A DNA stretch of 64,000 nucleotides from the NCBI RefSeq assembly GCF_016595465.1, contig NZ_JAENIK010000011.1:186001-250000 (forward strand), in the 5' to 3' direction. This DNA comes from Luteolibacter yonseiensis. GTDB lineage: Bacteria; Verrucomicrobiota; Verrucomicrobiia; Verrucomicrobiales; Akkermansiaceae. The position numbers and the translations under genes are program-made. Shown here one piece after another: positions 42,566 to 52,043 of this stretch. Below the pieces are notes generated by a model. That model worked only from the letters and a program-made list of their open reading frames with translations, made no database searches and had not been told where the DNA came from. How positions within the stretch are numbered: position 1 is the first letter of the stretch; each line of letters opens with the position of its first letter.

Positions 42566-42960
42566 GCCGTCAGATTCCGCGGAATTTCCTTCGGGTGGAA
42601 GTTCAAAAACGGGAGAACCACAACGGTCCGTCCACCCTCGGTTTGAGTGACTCGGTTCACCGGAGCGGGCCGGAGATGCGGGTGGATGGTCCGGCGGCGA
42701 CGCAAGATTTCTCCCTCCGCCGACCGACTTTTCGCTGGCTCCGGCGGGGTGTCCCATCGCGTGGAGGAACCTGTCATGAGACAATGCGCGACATTCATCA
42801 GAGGGGGCCGCCTGTATGCCCGGAAGTATCATTCAAAGTTCCGATTTCTGTACAAAGGTATGAGCGGTGCTGAAGGGGAAGTGCGACTCCAGAGCGAAAA
42901 GCCGCAGTCCATCCGTTGACATGTGGCAATCGCCGATCCTTCCCGAATTACCAAACAACC
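42566..42960. other. Intergenic region between divergent SMP-30 and amidase genes
   Basis: This 395-base stretch must hold both promoters. I found no gene with domain support, no clear hairpin terminator and no recognisable riboswitch. Short frames here look like chance products of high GC. Confidence 0.6.
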
Positions 42961-45312
42961 ATGCACATCCATAAGAAATTATTCACGGGCGCCTCCCCGT
43001 TGCTCGCCGCCGGCCTGGCCACAATCGGCATGACCGCCAATCTCAGCGCACGTAGAACGGCTGGCGTAGATCCGGCTCCCGACGTTGTGTCCAAGCCCGA
43101 CGCTCCGATCGCCGCGCCAAAGATGTTCCAACTGGAAAACGCCACGATCAAGGATATCCAGGGTGCGATGAGCGACGGCTCGCTGACCTCGGTGGAACTG
43201 GTGAATCTCTATCTCCGCCGGATCCAGGCTTACAACCAGTCCAGCACGATTTCCCCCATCCAGCCTCTCAACGCGGTCCTTTTTCTCAATCCCGATGTTC
43301 TTGAGGATGCCGCCCAGGCCGACCGCCTCCGCAAGCAGGGCATCGTCCTCGGACCTTTGCATGGCATTCCTTTCCTGGTGAAAGGCTCGTTCTCGGTGCA
43401 GGGACTCCCGATTTCCGGCGGAACCAACGCATGGAAAGACCTGCTGACGGACGAGGATTGCTGGAGTGTCGAGAAGCTCCGCAAGGCGGGAGCGGTGGTG
43501 ATGGGGCAGGCGAACATGGATACCTGGGCGAGTTCGGCGGTGTCATCGAGCTCGCAAATCGCAGGTACCGTCCGCAGCGCCTATCTCCAAGGCGCGCTGC
43601 CGGGAGGCAGTTCCGGTGGATCCGGTGTTTCCGCAGGCGCCTATCTGACGAACTTCACCTTCGGTGGTGAAACGGGTGGTTCCATCCGGAACCCCGGCGA
43701 CCGCAACGGTCTTGTGGCTTACAAGGTCAGCGGTGGCTCCATCTCCGTGAACAAGATCATCCCTCTCACACCGGAGCGCGACGTCATCGGACCGATGACC
43801 CGGGCTGCCGTGGACAACGCGATCATCCGCGATGTGGTGGGTGCGAAAGATCCCAACGATGGATGGGCTCCGATCCTGCCGATCCTTGAGGACAAGCGTC
43901 CCGTGCCTGAAACGGGATTCGTTTCCGCCGTCCAAAACGCGACGCTGCGGGGCAAGAAGATCGGCATCATCGCCACCTATGTCGGGATGTACTATCCGGG
44001 ATTCACCCCCGCCGTCACGACGGGCAACCTCGTCAACGGAACCAATACCATCACCGTGACCAGCACCGATGGGATTGTGCTCGGGATGGGGGTCAGCGGG
44101 AGCCAGACGGGTTCTCCCACCGGCACCGTCACGGCGATCGACACGGAGACCAAGGTCGTCACGATGTCCAGCAACGCCTCGCAGAACCGCACCGGCATCA
44201 CCCTCACGTTCGCGGGTGCCGGCAACACGAAGGCGACCCAGACCATCCTGCCGAACACCCTGGCGCTGGTCCAGCAGGCGAAGCTCGACATGGAAGCCGC
44301 GGGAGCAACGGTGGAATACGTGTTCCTTCCGGAGAATGTGGATACCACGGTGGCTCCTCCCGGAACGCCCTCTTCACTCAGCTCGACCGACGGGAACCGG
44401 CTCGCGGCATGGGTTTACCGCAGCTTGATCGAATCCGCCGTGTCCCGTCCTGACTTCACCTACAGCCAGAACGCTGCGGCCGTGTTGCAGACGGCCGCCC
44501 TTCAGTCCAACATCACCGCCGCCCGCCGGAATCTGTTCTACTCGCTGAACTCCTCGACAGGCATCTACAGCCCTGGCGACACGATCACCTATGGCGCGCA
44601 GCCGGTGGTGGATCACTACACCCGGAAGAAGGTGCAGAAGAACGCCTTCGAAGACTGGATGGATGCGAACAATCTCGACGCCGTGGTCTGGCCGATGTGG
44701 CCAAACAAGACCCGCTCCAGTGGCACGATCATCGGCCGCGACCTCGTCAACGCCATGTATCTTCCGGGGGTGACGGTGCCGATGGGCAAGCTCACCCAAG
44801 CCGCCGTCACCGGTGCCAATCCGCTGCCGGCCGGCGACGAGCCGCTGACGATGGACTTCACCGGCCGTCTGTTTGACGACGCGAAGGTGCTGGGCATCGC
44901 CTATGCCTACGAGCAGGCCACGAAGCACCGTTACTCGCCACCGCTCGCTCCACCGGTCAGCGGCGAGGTCTTCGACTTCAAGCGCCAGAGCAAGAAGCCA
45001 TACAGCCCGGACATCAAGGCCCCGGTTCTGACCTATTCGGGTTCCGCGGCCCGCGCTGCGGACGGTTCCATCACCCTCACCGGCGGAGTCGCCGATGCGG
45101 GAGGTGTCTCCCGTCTCGAAGTGAGCATCGCCGGTGCTCTCATCCCCGCCACGATCCAAGGCAGCAGCTGGACCGCGCTCCTCCCGGCAGGCAGCACCAC
45201 CGCCGCCTATCTCGACGCCGCCACCAGCATGGACGTCATCGTCCTCGCCGTTGACAACGCCGGTAACGCGACCTCCGCCAAGGGTGCCGTGACCTTGAGC
45301 ACGGTTCTGTAA
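42961..45312 (+). CDS. Exported amidase-signature enzyme with inserted repeat-like module
   Basis: The 783-residue product starts at the ATG at 42961 with a signal-like N-terminus (ASPLLAAGLATIGMTANLSA). The amidase-signature core has Lys141 in FLVKGSFS, cis-Ser217 in PGGSSGGSG and nucleophile Ser241 in GGETGGSIRNPG, where the usual GxDTGGS has Glu for Asp. About residues 348-420 interrupt the core with a strand-rich module (LVNGTNTITVTSTDGIVLG, then SGSQTGSPTGTVTAIDTETK). The C-terminal 110 residues form an Ig-like domain. These enzymes hydrolyse amides; the substrate is unknown. A strong terminator follows. Confidence 0.88.
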   Translation: MHIHKKLFTGASPLLAAGLATIGMTANLSARRTAGVDPAPDVVSKPDAPIAAPKMFQLENATIKDIQGAMSDGSLTSVELVNLYLRRIQAYNQSSTISPIQPLNAVLFLNPDVLEDAAQADRLRKQGIVLGPLHGIPFLVKGSFSVQGLPISGGTNAWKDLLTDEDCWSVEKLRKAGAVVMGQANMDTWASSAVSSSSQIAGTVRSAYLQGALPGGSSGGSGVSAGAYLTNFTFGGETGGSIRNPGDRNGLVAYKVSGGSISVNKIIPLTPERDVIGPMTRAAVDNAIIRDVVGAKDPNDGWAPILPILEDKRPVPETGFVSAVQNATLRGKKIGIIATYVGMYYPGFTPAVTTGNLVNGTNTITVTSTDGIVLGMGVSGSQTGSPTGTVTAIDTETKVVTMSSNASQNRTGITLTFAGAGNTKATQTILPNTLALVQQAKLDMEAAGATVEYVFLPENVDTTVAPPGTPSSLSSTDGNRLAAWVYRSLIESAVSRPDFTYSQNAAAVLQTAALQSNITAARRNLFYSLNSSTGIYSPGDTITYGAQPVVDHYTRKKVQKNAFEDWMDANNLDAVVWPMWPNKTRSSGTIIGRDLVNAMYLPGVTVPMGKLTQAAVTGANPLPAGDEPLTMDFTGRLFDDAKVLGIAYAYEQATKHRYSPPLAPPVSGEVFDFKRQSKKPYSPDIKAPVLTYSGSAARAADGSITLTGGVADAGGVSRLEVSIAGALIPATIQGSSWTALLPAGSTTAAYLDAATSMDVIVLAVDNAGNATSAKGAVTLSTVL

Positions 45313-45336
45313 AAAGCCCGCTGCGGCGAACCATCC

Positions 45337-45384
45337 GGGCGCGGAGTCTCCATCGACGACGCCAGCGACTCCGCGCCCCTTTTC
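45337..45384 (+). terminator. Terminator after the amidase gene
   Basis: GGGCGCGGAGTC at 45337-45348 pairs perfectly with GACTCCGCGCCC at 45367-45378, followed by CTTTTCC. It ends just before the next gene start at 45406. Confidence 0.85.
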
Positions 45385-45405
45385 CTCTCTCCGCCTTCAT
45401 TCCAC

Positions 45406-46998
45406 ATGTCCAGCTCCCGCTCCAAAGTAATCGCCATCCTCTCCGCCACGCTCATCGCCGGGGGAGTCATGATCGCCATCCGCGCGCCGCGTGGCCATGA
45501 TCCCCGTAGTTCCGGCAACGGTGCCCCGTCCGGTCCGGTCACGAAGCCCGATACACGTGCCGCTTCCCTGCCTGCTCCCGGCTTGGAAGAGTGGAGTCAA
45601 AAAATCGCCGGCACCGACCTGCGGGATTTCGGAAGCCTCATGGACGAGGCGATGAAAATCGGGGACGAGGAATTGAGAAACAAGGTCATCGTCGGCATTG
45701 TCGACCGCTGGATGCTGGAGGATGTGGACGCGTTCAACAAATACATCGCTTCCCTCGAAGTGAAAGGCCCACCCCTCCATCTCGCCGCTGTCATGGGAGC
45801 TCTGCAGGAGTCGCTCACGAAGCTTGATCCTGATAGAGGGGCTTCGGACGAAATTTTCGTCACCCTGCAGCGCCTCATCAGCTATCTCGCCAACCACGAC
45901 CCCGAGAAGGCGCTGGTATGGTCGAAAAAGTACCTGCTCGATGACACTCTCGAAAGCTCCCTGCTCGCCGTGGCCCGTGGCATGGCCCGCACGGATGTCG
46001 ACAGAAGCCTGGCTGTCATCGCCGAGATCAAATCACCTTTCCGCCGCAGCCAGGCGCTCGCCACCGTGGGGGCCATCTGGGCGGCCCGCGATCCGGAAGC
46101 CGCTTTGGAATGGGCGGGTGATCTGCCCTATCTCTCGGAACGCGCGCTCACCCTGAACTCGGTCCTGATGGCCATCGCGCAAAAGAATCCGAAGGGAGCG
46201 GCTTCCGCCCTCCAGGAAGAAACCAAGATCATTGCCGAGGCATATGCCAAGGAACGCGCCGAACGTCTTGCCGCTTCCGGAAAAACGGAAGCCGACTATG
46301 CCAACGATCCCGACAGTTACAATGAGGCCGTCGAAAGCGGTGTGATCACCCCTCCCACCAGCCCCGACCTCGAACTGCTCGAGAATGCGGCCAAGCTCAT
46401 CGCCGAGAAGATCGCCGGAGGAGATCCCGCCGGTGCCATCGCCCTCGCGGAATCGCTGCCGGGAGATTATCTCAAGCTCAAGACCATCACCGGTGTTCTT
46501 GAAGGCTGGGCGAAATCCGATCCGGAAGCCGCGTTCGGGTATGCCAACAAGAACTATCCCGACAACACCGATCTCATCAAATCCCTCTACGGCTCATGGG
46601 CTGCGAAAGATTGGACCTCCGCCGCGGACGGAGTTTCCCTGATCGCCGACCGGGTCAAGCGGTCGAGCGCCCTTGAGGCGGTCATCACATCCGCCGCCGT
46701 GGGAAACAACGCCGCGGATATTTTCAACTATGTCAACAAACTGCCGCCGTCCGTCAGCACCGACGGAGTCAAATACGCGGCAGCCACGGCCATCTGCGAG
46801 CATTCGCCGCAGATGGCATGGGAGATCGCCAGGGGAATCTCCGCGGGGAGCGCCCAGTATCGCGCTCTCAAAGGAGCGTTCGCCTACCTGGTGATCGCGA
46901 ATCCGGACCAGGCGGAAAACCTGCTGACTTCCGCAAACCTTTCCAGCGACACCTCCCAGAAGTTGAAAGACATGCTGGACGCCGTGGTTGGAAATTGA
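45406..46998 (+). CDS. Membrane-anchored helical-repeat protein, unknown function
   Basis: The 530-residue product has an N-terminal hydrophobic helix (VIAILSATLIAGGVMIAI), then a Pro/Gly/Ser-rich linker. From about residue 55 it is almost entirely helical, with degenerate repeats of a form such as AARDPEAALEWAGDLP, WAKSDPEAAFGYA and GDPAGAIALAESLP, resembling TPR or related solenoids. No catalytic motif is seen. It is probably an anchored or periplasmic scaffold. The amidase terminator precedes it, and the PEP-CTERM gene starts 94 bases later. The function is not known. Confidence 0.75.
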   Translation: MSSSRSKVIAILSATLIAGGVMIAIRAPRGHDPRSSGNGAPSGPVTKPDTRAASLPAPGLEEWSQKIAGTDLRDFGSLMDEAMKIGDEELRNKVIVGIVDRWMLEDVDAFNKYIASLEVKGPPLHLAAVMGALQESLTKLDPDRGASDEIFVTLQRLISYLANHDPEKALVWSKKYLLDDTLESSLLAVARGMARTDVDRSLAVIAEIKSPFRRSQALATVGAIWAARDPEAALEWAGDLPYLSERALTLNSVLMAIAQKNPKGAASALQEETKIIAEAYAKERAERLAASGKTEADYANDPDSYNEAVESGVITPPTSPDLELLENAAKLIAEKIAGGDPAGAIALAESLPGDYLKLKTITGVLEGWAKSDPEAAFGYANKNYPDNTDLIKSLYGSWAAKDWTSAADGVSLIADRVKRSSALEAVITSAAVGNNAADIFNYVNKLPPSVSTDGVKYAAATAICEHSPQMAWEIARGISAGSAQYRALKGAFAYLVIANPDQAENLLTSANLSSDTSQKLKDMLDAVVGN

Positions 46999-47092
46999 GG
47001 TGCGCGCCTGCCGCCGATCGGGCACTCCGGCTGTCCTCGGACCACCGGACATCCGGAAATTGATTTGGGTTAATCCATATAATACGAAAAAA

Positions 47093-47875
47093 ATGAAATT
47101 GCTAAAGTACTCCCTGTTCCTACTCGCCCCGTTGGGCCAACTCTCCGCGGCTGTCTATTCATTCGACGGTCTCACCCCGGACGCCCCGTTGACCACGGTG
47201 CCCGGCATCACGCTCTCGGAAGCCAATCCGGCGATCGCTCCGCTGGCCTACGTCGGCATCCTCAACGGCGGCACCGCCGGCGCGCTTGGCGGCGAGTTCG
47301 CGGATGCGACCGCCGATTCGGCGACGCTGACACTGGGTTCGTCGCTTGTCAGCACGACCGCCAGCGTGACCCTTGACCTTCTCATCAAGGACAGCACCAA
47401 CCTGCATCCGAACCGCGATGCATTCAGCTTCACGCTGAACGACGGTTCCGGTGCGGATCTCTTCCAGCTCCGTTTCATTCCGGTCGCCCAGTCGCTCGAT
47501 CCCGAAGGCGGAGTCGCCGCCGAGTGGGAGATGGCCTATATCTTCGCCGGGGGTTCGCTGACCTACGCGTCGGTGAAGCTTAGCGAGCTGGCTCTCTACT
47601 CCTTCGATATCGGTTTCAACGGCGGCAATGTGAGCCTCACCGTCAGCAACAGCGTTTCCTCCAGCACCTTCAACGAGACGATTCCCGGTTTCAACGGTGC
47701 GACGAATGGATTTGGCAACATGGAATTCGGATGGAGCAAAAGCGGTCCCGGTGCCTCTTATGGTGACAATGTGATGTTCTTCGACAACGTCTCCCTGGTT
47801 GTCCCGGAGCCATCGGTCGCCCTCCTGTCCGGCCTTGCCTCGCTTCTGGTTTTCAAACGCCGCCGCTCGGATTGA
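47093..47875 (+). CDS. PEP-CTERM sorting-domain protein
   Basis: The 260-residue protein begins at the ATG at 47093 with a signal peptide (LLKYSLFLLAPLGQLSAA). The body is a beta-rich, LamG-like domain rich in Ser, Thr, Gly and Asn. It ends with the tripartite sorting signal: VPEPS, a hydrophobic helix (ALLSGLASLLVF) and KRRR. Such proteins are processed by an exosortase, typically in bacteria that make extracellular polysaccharide; no exosortase gene is in this window. The sequence TATAAT lies at 47078-47083, only 9 bases before the ATG. Confidence 0.92.
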   Translation: MKLLKYSLFLLAPLGQLSAAVYSFDGLTPDAPLTTVPGITLSEANPAIAPLAYVGILNGGTAGALGGEFADATADSATLTLGSSLVSTTASVTLDLLIKDSTNLHPNRDAFSFTLNDGSGADLFQLRFIPVAQSLDPEGGVAAEWEMAYIFAGGSLTYASVKLSELALYSFDIGFNGGNVSLTVSNSVSSSTFNETIPGFNGATNGFGNMEFGWSKSGPGASYGDNVMFFDNVSLVVPEPSVALLSGLASLLVFKRRRSD

Positions 47876-47904
47876 TCGGAGTGGGTGACACCCGCCGGAT
47901 GCGG

Positions 47905-47942
47905 AACCCGCACTTGGGAAACCAGGTGCGGGTTTCGTTTTG
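47905..47942 (+). terminator. Terminator of the PEP-CTERM gene
   Basis: AACCCGCAC at 47905-47913 pairs perfectly with GTGCGGGTT at 47926-47934 and is followed by TCGTTTTG. Confidence 0.87.
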
Positions 47943-47982
47943 CGAAGGCGTTGACCCGGCGGACCGCTTTGCCATCCGCCAC

Positions 47983-48004
47983 CGCAATCGCAATCGCAAT
48001 CGCA
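47983..48004. repeat. Short CGCAAT tandem repeat
   Basis: The hexanucleotide CGCAAT is repeated 3.7 times without mismatch. It is intergenic, between the PEP-CTERM gene terminator and the end of the next convergent gene. No function is evident. Confidence 0.85.
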
Positions 48005-48090
48005 CGGCATGTGGCATTCCATGCCTCCACCCGACTGGCCGGCCGGGCTCGTAATCGAAGGTCCGATCGCGCCGCGCGGGAAACCAGGGC

Positions 48091-50151
48091 TTACGGAGTT
48101 GTGGTGACTTCGAGACGAATGAACCGCGTCGCGCCGGAACCGGCCGGAGTATTGTCGCGGACTTTCAACGTGGTGGTGTCATCGGTGAGAACCGTCGTGT
48201 GGGGGCTGCCGGTTGACCAGTTCTTCAGATCGGGAGAGACCTTGATGGCGTAGTTGAAACGGCCCACTCCCGCCGGCTTGGCGATGGCGAGGGCCAGATA
48301 ACGCTCTCCGCCAATCGTTTCATAGCTGGTCACCGGCGCGGGCCTGCTGCCGCCATTCTTGGGAAGTCCGCCGAGCGCGAACTCAAGCAGGTTCGCGACT
48401 CCATCGTGATCCGGATCCGCGTCCGGTCCGCTGACAGAGGCGTCGGCAAGTTCGCCGGAAGTGAAGTGGGTTGTCCGCCATGTGGCGAAATCCGTGGTGG
48501 CGGGCACCCAGGAAATTTCATCCACCCATGCCGTGTCGGCCCCCCCGTCGTCGATGAAGTCCTTGATGTAGCTCCAGCGGATGGTGTGGCTTCCGCTTTC
48601 GATTTCGTAGGTTTTCTTCTGCCAGTTCGCAAGACCTCCGATACGGTCACGGATGGGGAGATTGTCGATGCGGATCTCGAGCGCGTCACCGCTTTCGGAG
48701 GATACCCGGGTCCAATAGCTGAGTGTTCCCGGTCCTGTCACGGTGGTTTGGAACCACGATTGCTGGCTGTTCCCGACGTCGCCGCTTTGAATCGAATCAA
48801 TGCCATCGTGCGTGGTCGTGGATTGGCCGAACCAACCTTTGGTTCCGCCGGTGGTGAAGGTGAGGCCCGGAGAATCGGCTGCCTCCGCGATCGAGACGGT
48901 GAAATTCGCAGTGATCGTCTTGTTGCCGTCCATCACCACCGTGAGCGGATTCTGCGTGCTGTTCACCGAACCACTCCAATTGATGAAGGCGGCCCCGACC
49001 GGAGGTGTGGCGGTCAGTGTGACCGTCGCTCCCAGCGGATGGGAAGCCTGTGGGGAGGAGCTGGTCACCGAACCCGTGGTTTGATTCACGGAAAGGGTGT
49101 ACGGTGGCGTTGCGAAGGTGAGCACGTTTCCGGTGATGGAACCACCCGAGTTCGTCGCGCGGGTGCGGACCCAATACGCCGCTCCCGGAACGAGATTTCC
49201 CATCGTGGCGGTTGTCTGTCTGTTCGACGCGGTGGCGGGAATGATCTCGGGTGCGGAAGTCCTGGGTTCCAGAAACTGGGAGTTGGCCGCCAGTTCGAAG
49301 ACAACGCTTGTTTCCAATCCGTTCGGATACACGGAGCCGGTGAGAAGCACGGAACCATCCGGCTGGACAACCACCGATGTCATGGTGGTGGATGTTCCGG
49401 AAGACGCCGAAAAGTTATCCGCGTGGATTTTCCCGGCACCGATGCTCATGATTTGGGAATAACCGTAAATGTTCACTTGGAACAGGTCCGCACCACTCAT
49501 CGCCCATGATGTGTTCGCCGTCGTTCCTCCGGATCCGGCGATGCCGTAGGAAGATTGCCGCACCCACTGGTAGCCGTCGCCGCCTCCGTTCACATCTTTG
49601 TAGAAGGCCAGGACCTTCGCCGCCGCATCGAACGTGACCCGCAGGGATCCGGTGGCACCGGTGATGGATTCCGACCTGTAGCCCAAGGAATTCGATCCTT
49701 CGAGGAGATCGCTGTCGAACGCGCGCCGGACGTTCACGCCGTCGTTGGTGTAGGCGATGAGTTCGGTGTAGAGGGAGCGGCTGCGGGTGTTTGGCGGAAA
49801 AATTTCAAATCCCATGGACGCATACGCGTCTTCGGAAGACGGGGCCGCCGCGTTGGTCACATCAAGGATGATCTCCCAGTTCGTATCATAGGTCGCCTTG
49901 TTGAGAACCCAGGGCCGGTAGCTGTTCTGCACCGCGGTGGGCGAACTGGTGGTGTATTCCAACCGTTGTGAAATTTCAGTAAGAGTGCCGCCGCCCTCCG
50001 AAAGGTCCGAAGCTCCCCATTTCGCCTGATCGCGGATATTGTCGTTGAAGTCGTCGCCGCCGCTGATCGAGGCATCGGCGGTTACGGGTGCCAGGCAGGC
50101 GGAAAGGGCCAGAATGACGGAGAGGAAAGGAAGACAGGACCTAAACAACAT
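48091..50151 (-). CDS. Large secreted beta-domain protein with shared C-terminal module
   Basis: The 686-residue product has a signal peptide (FLSVILALSACLAPVTADA). An N-terminal LamG/jelly-roll-like domain (about 30-245) is followed by a fibronectin-like segment, an InlB B-repeat-type domain (LGATVTLTATPPVGAAFINW, then MDGNKTITANF), and another beta-sandwich (about 430-560). The last 130 residues have DADPDHDGVANLLEFALGGL and end RFIRLEV, matching the end of the GH85 protein. No catalytic residues are evident. An adhesin-like or polysaccharide-binding role is inferred. Confidence 0.8.
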   Translation of the reverse strand: MLFRSCLPFLSVILALSACLAPVTADASISGGDDFNDNIRDQAKWGASDLSEGGGTLTEISQRLEYTTSSPTAVQNSYRPWVLNKATYDTNWEIILDVTNAAAPSSEDAYASMGFEIFPPNTRSRSLYTELIAYTNDGVNVRRAFDSDLLEGSNSLGYRSESITGATGSLRVTFDAAAKVLAFYKDVNGGGDGYQWVRQSSYGIAGSGGTTANTSWAMSGADLFQVNIYGYSQIMSIGAGKIHADNFSASSGTSTTMTSVVVQPDGSVLLTGSVYPNGLETSVVFELAANSQFLEPRTSAPEIIPATASNRQTTATMGNLVPGAAYWVRTRATNSGGSITGNVLTFATPPYTLSVNQTTGSVTSSSPQASHPLGATVTLTATPPVGAAFINWSGSVNSTQNPLTVVMDGNKTITANFTVSIAEAADSPGLTFTTGGTKGWFGQSTTTHDGIDSIQSGDVGNSQQSWFQTTVTGPGTLSYWTRVSSESGDALEIRIDNLPIRDRIGGLANWQKKTYEIESGSHTIRWSYIKDFIDDGGADTAWVDEISWVPATTDFATWRTTHFTSGELADASVSGPDADPDHDGVANLLEFALGGLPKNGGSRPAPVTSYETIGGERYLALAIAKPAGVGRFNYAIKVSPDLKNWSTGSPHTTVLTDDTTTLKVRDNTPAGSGATRFIRLEVTTTP

Positions 50152-50316
50152 GATTTTCAGGGGATAGCAGGTTCTGCGCCGAATCGACCGCTGGCGGCGA
50201 ACCTGTCACACGCCGTCGACCGGGGATGCTGCGGAGCCGGACCTGTTGGGATGGAGGTTCGAATGCCGGGGAAAATCGCAATTGCCTGTGCTGGTCCGTG
50301 CGTGGAAGATCCTCGC

Positions 50317-50610
50317 ATGACCGCCATGGACCTCGCGCGATCCGCCGCCGCGGACGCCTCACCTCCTGCTGGAATTTCCACTTCCGCCCGTGCCCTGTGG
50401 TTGGCGAAGGCCGGGAAATGGGATGCCGCGCACGATCTTTGCCAGGACATTCCGGGTAGCGCCGGATCATGGATCCACGCCTATCTGCACCGTGAGGAAG
50501 GGGATCTTCCGAATGCCTCCTATTGGTATTCCCGCGCGGGCAAGCCGGTGCCCGCTTCCTCCGTGAGTTTGGCGGACGAGTGGATGCGGATCACTGCGGC
50601 CTTGTTGTGA
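50317..50610 (+). CDS. Small conserved protein of unknown function
   Basis: The 97-residue product starts at the ATG at 50317, which has GGAAG 8 bases upstream; this decides against the earlier in-frame starts. The central ALWLAKAGKWDAAHDLCQDI, then PGSAGSWIHAYLHREEGDL and NASYWYSRAG, is a compact helical pattern I have seen in small hypothetical proteins across several phyla, with TPR-like character. No signal peptide is present, so it is cytosolic. It precedes the DEAD-box gene by 64 bases. No function is known to me. Confidence 0.72.
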   Translation: MTAMDLARSAAADASPPAGISTSARALWLAKAGKWDAAHDLCQDIPGSAGSWIHAYLHREEGDLPNASYWYSRAGKPVPASSVSLADEWMRITAALL

Positions 50611-50674
50611 GCGTGTTTGGCGGATTTCGAATTTATATCCGTGCCAGCGTGTGCCCGGGCGGCTAGGTTCGCGC

Positions 50675-51991
50675 ATGCCGTTCAGTCACTTCGGATTGGG
50701 GAAAGACATTCTCCGCGCGATTCAGAAAGCAGGATACCTGCGTCCCACGCCCGTGCAGGCGGCGGCGATTCCCAAGGTGATGCAGGGGCATGACCTCATC
50801 GCCATCGCGCAGACGGGCACGGGAAAGACCGCGGCCTTCGTGCTGCCGATGCTGGAGCGCATTTCCCAAGCCAATCTCAACCAGCAGCCGCGCGGGACGA
50901 AGGCGCTGATCCTCGCGCCCACCCGAGAGCTCGCCCTGCAGATCATGGAAAACATCCGCACTTATGGAAACGGTCTGCCCATCCGGGTGGCTGCCATTTT
51001 CGGCGGGGTGGAGGAGGCGGCCCAGATCAAGGCGGTGAACAGGGGGGTGGACATGATTGTCGCCACGCCCGGACGCCTGATCGATCTCCTGGAGCGGCAG
51101 AAGGTGGATTTCAGCATGCTGGAAACCCTGGTGCTGGATGAGGCGGACCGCATGCTCCACATGGGATTTCTGCCGGACATCGAGACGATCGTCGCGGATC
51201 TTCCGAAGCGGCGGCAGACGCTGATGTTTTCCGCGACACTTTCAAAAGCCATCGAGTCGCTGGCGAGGAAGTTCCTCTATCAGCCGAAGATGGTGCAGAT
51301 CGGCGCACGCTCGAATCCGGCGGACACGGTGGTGCAAACCGTTTACGAGGTGCCCGCGCATTTGAAAACGGAGATGTTGCTTGAACTTCTCAAACAGCCG
51401 AGATTCACGCGCGTTCTGGTCTTTGTCAGATTGAAGGACGGAGCGAACCGCCTGACCCAGGCGCTTCAGGCGGAGAAGATTCCGGTGGTGAAACTGCACT
51501 CCAGCCGCACGCAGGAACAGCGGTTGAAGGCGCTGCAGGATTTCAAGGACGGCAAGGCCCGGGTGCTGGTCGCCACGGATATCGTCGCGCGCGGTATCGA
51601 CATCGACGGGGTCTCGCAGGTGGTGAACTATGATTTCCCGGTGAATTCCGAAGACTACGTCCACCGCATCGGCCGTACCGGGCGGGCCGAGGCGCAAGGG
51701 GAGGCGATCAGTCTGGTGCCGAAGGGGGACCTGAACCTTTTGGGAATGACCGAGCTGGCCATCGGCCAGCGGATTGATCGCAAGAAGCTCCGCGGGTTCG
51801 ACTATTACGCCACCAGTCCGCCACCGAAGCCGGAGGACAAGCCGGTGAAGCGGGATTGGCGCAAACGCACGCGGGAGATGGAGGCGAAGAAAACCGTGAA
51901 ACCGGCGGGCAAAACCGGCGCAAAGCCACCGGTGAAACCTCAAGGCAAACCATCCGCCAAGAAGACCGCAACGAAGAGGGGGAACAGGTAG
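50675..51991 (+). CDS. DEAD-box RNA helicase, RhlE-like, with basic tail
   Basis: The 438-residue product has the complete helicase core: Q motif (GYLRPTPVQ), AQTGTGKT, PTRELA, TPGRL, DEAD as LDEADRM, SAT, and the C-terminal ATDIVARGIDIDGV and HRIGRTGR. About 60 residues of Lys/Pro/Ala-rich tail (from KRDWRKRTREME onward) probably bind RNA. RhlE-type enzymes act in ribosome assembly or RNA decay. The start at 50675 is preferred over a GTG at 50651. An imperfect hairpin follows the stop. A second, tail-less helicase lies at 54821. Confidence 0.93.
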   Translation: MPFSHFGLGKDILRAIQKAGYLRPTPVQAAAIPKVMQGHDLIAIAQTGTGKTAAFVLPMLERISQANLNQQPRGTKALILAPTRELALQIMENIRTYGNGLPIRVAAIFGGVEEAAQIKAVNRGVDMIVATPGRLIDLLERQKVDFSMLETLVLDEADRMLHMGFLPDIETIVADLPKRRQTLMFSATLSKAIESLARKFLYQPKMVQIGARSNPADTVVQTVYEVPAHLKTEMLLELLKQPRFTRVLVFVRLKDGANRLTQALQAEKIPVVKLHSSRTQEQRLKALQDFKDGKARVLVATDIVARGIDIDGVSQVVNYDFPVNSEDYVHRIGRTGRAEAQGEAISLVPKGDLNLLGMTELAIGQRIDRKKLRGFDYYATSPPPKPEDKPVKRDWRKRTREMEAKKTVKPAGKTGAKPPVKPQGKPSAKKTATKRGNR

Positions 51992-51997
51992 ACACGA

Positions 51998-52031
51998 AAA
52001 TGCCCCGGGAGCATGCGCTTCCGGGACATTT
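51998..52031. terminator. Imperfect hairpin between convergent genes
   Basis: AAATGCCCCGG at 51998-52008 pairs with CCGGGACATTT at 52021-52031 with one mismatch. A/T runs at both ends suit a bidirectional terminator for the helicase and the gene at 52044. Confidence 0.65.
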
Positions 52032-52043
52032 GACAAACGCGTT

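Noticed and set aside
47059..47083. TTGATT and TATAAT as a promoter of the PEP-CTERM gene
   Set aside because: The spacer is about 13 bases, too short, and the -10-like box would lie only 9 bases before the start codon; only the TATAAT itself is notable.
47983..48004. CGCAAT tandem repeat as part of a CRISPR or variable repeat array
   Set aside because: Fewer than four copies of six bases with no spacers; it is just a short tandem repeat.
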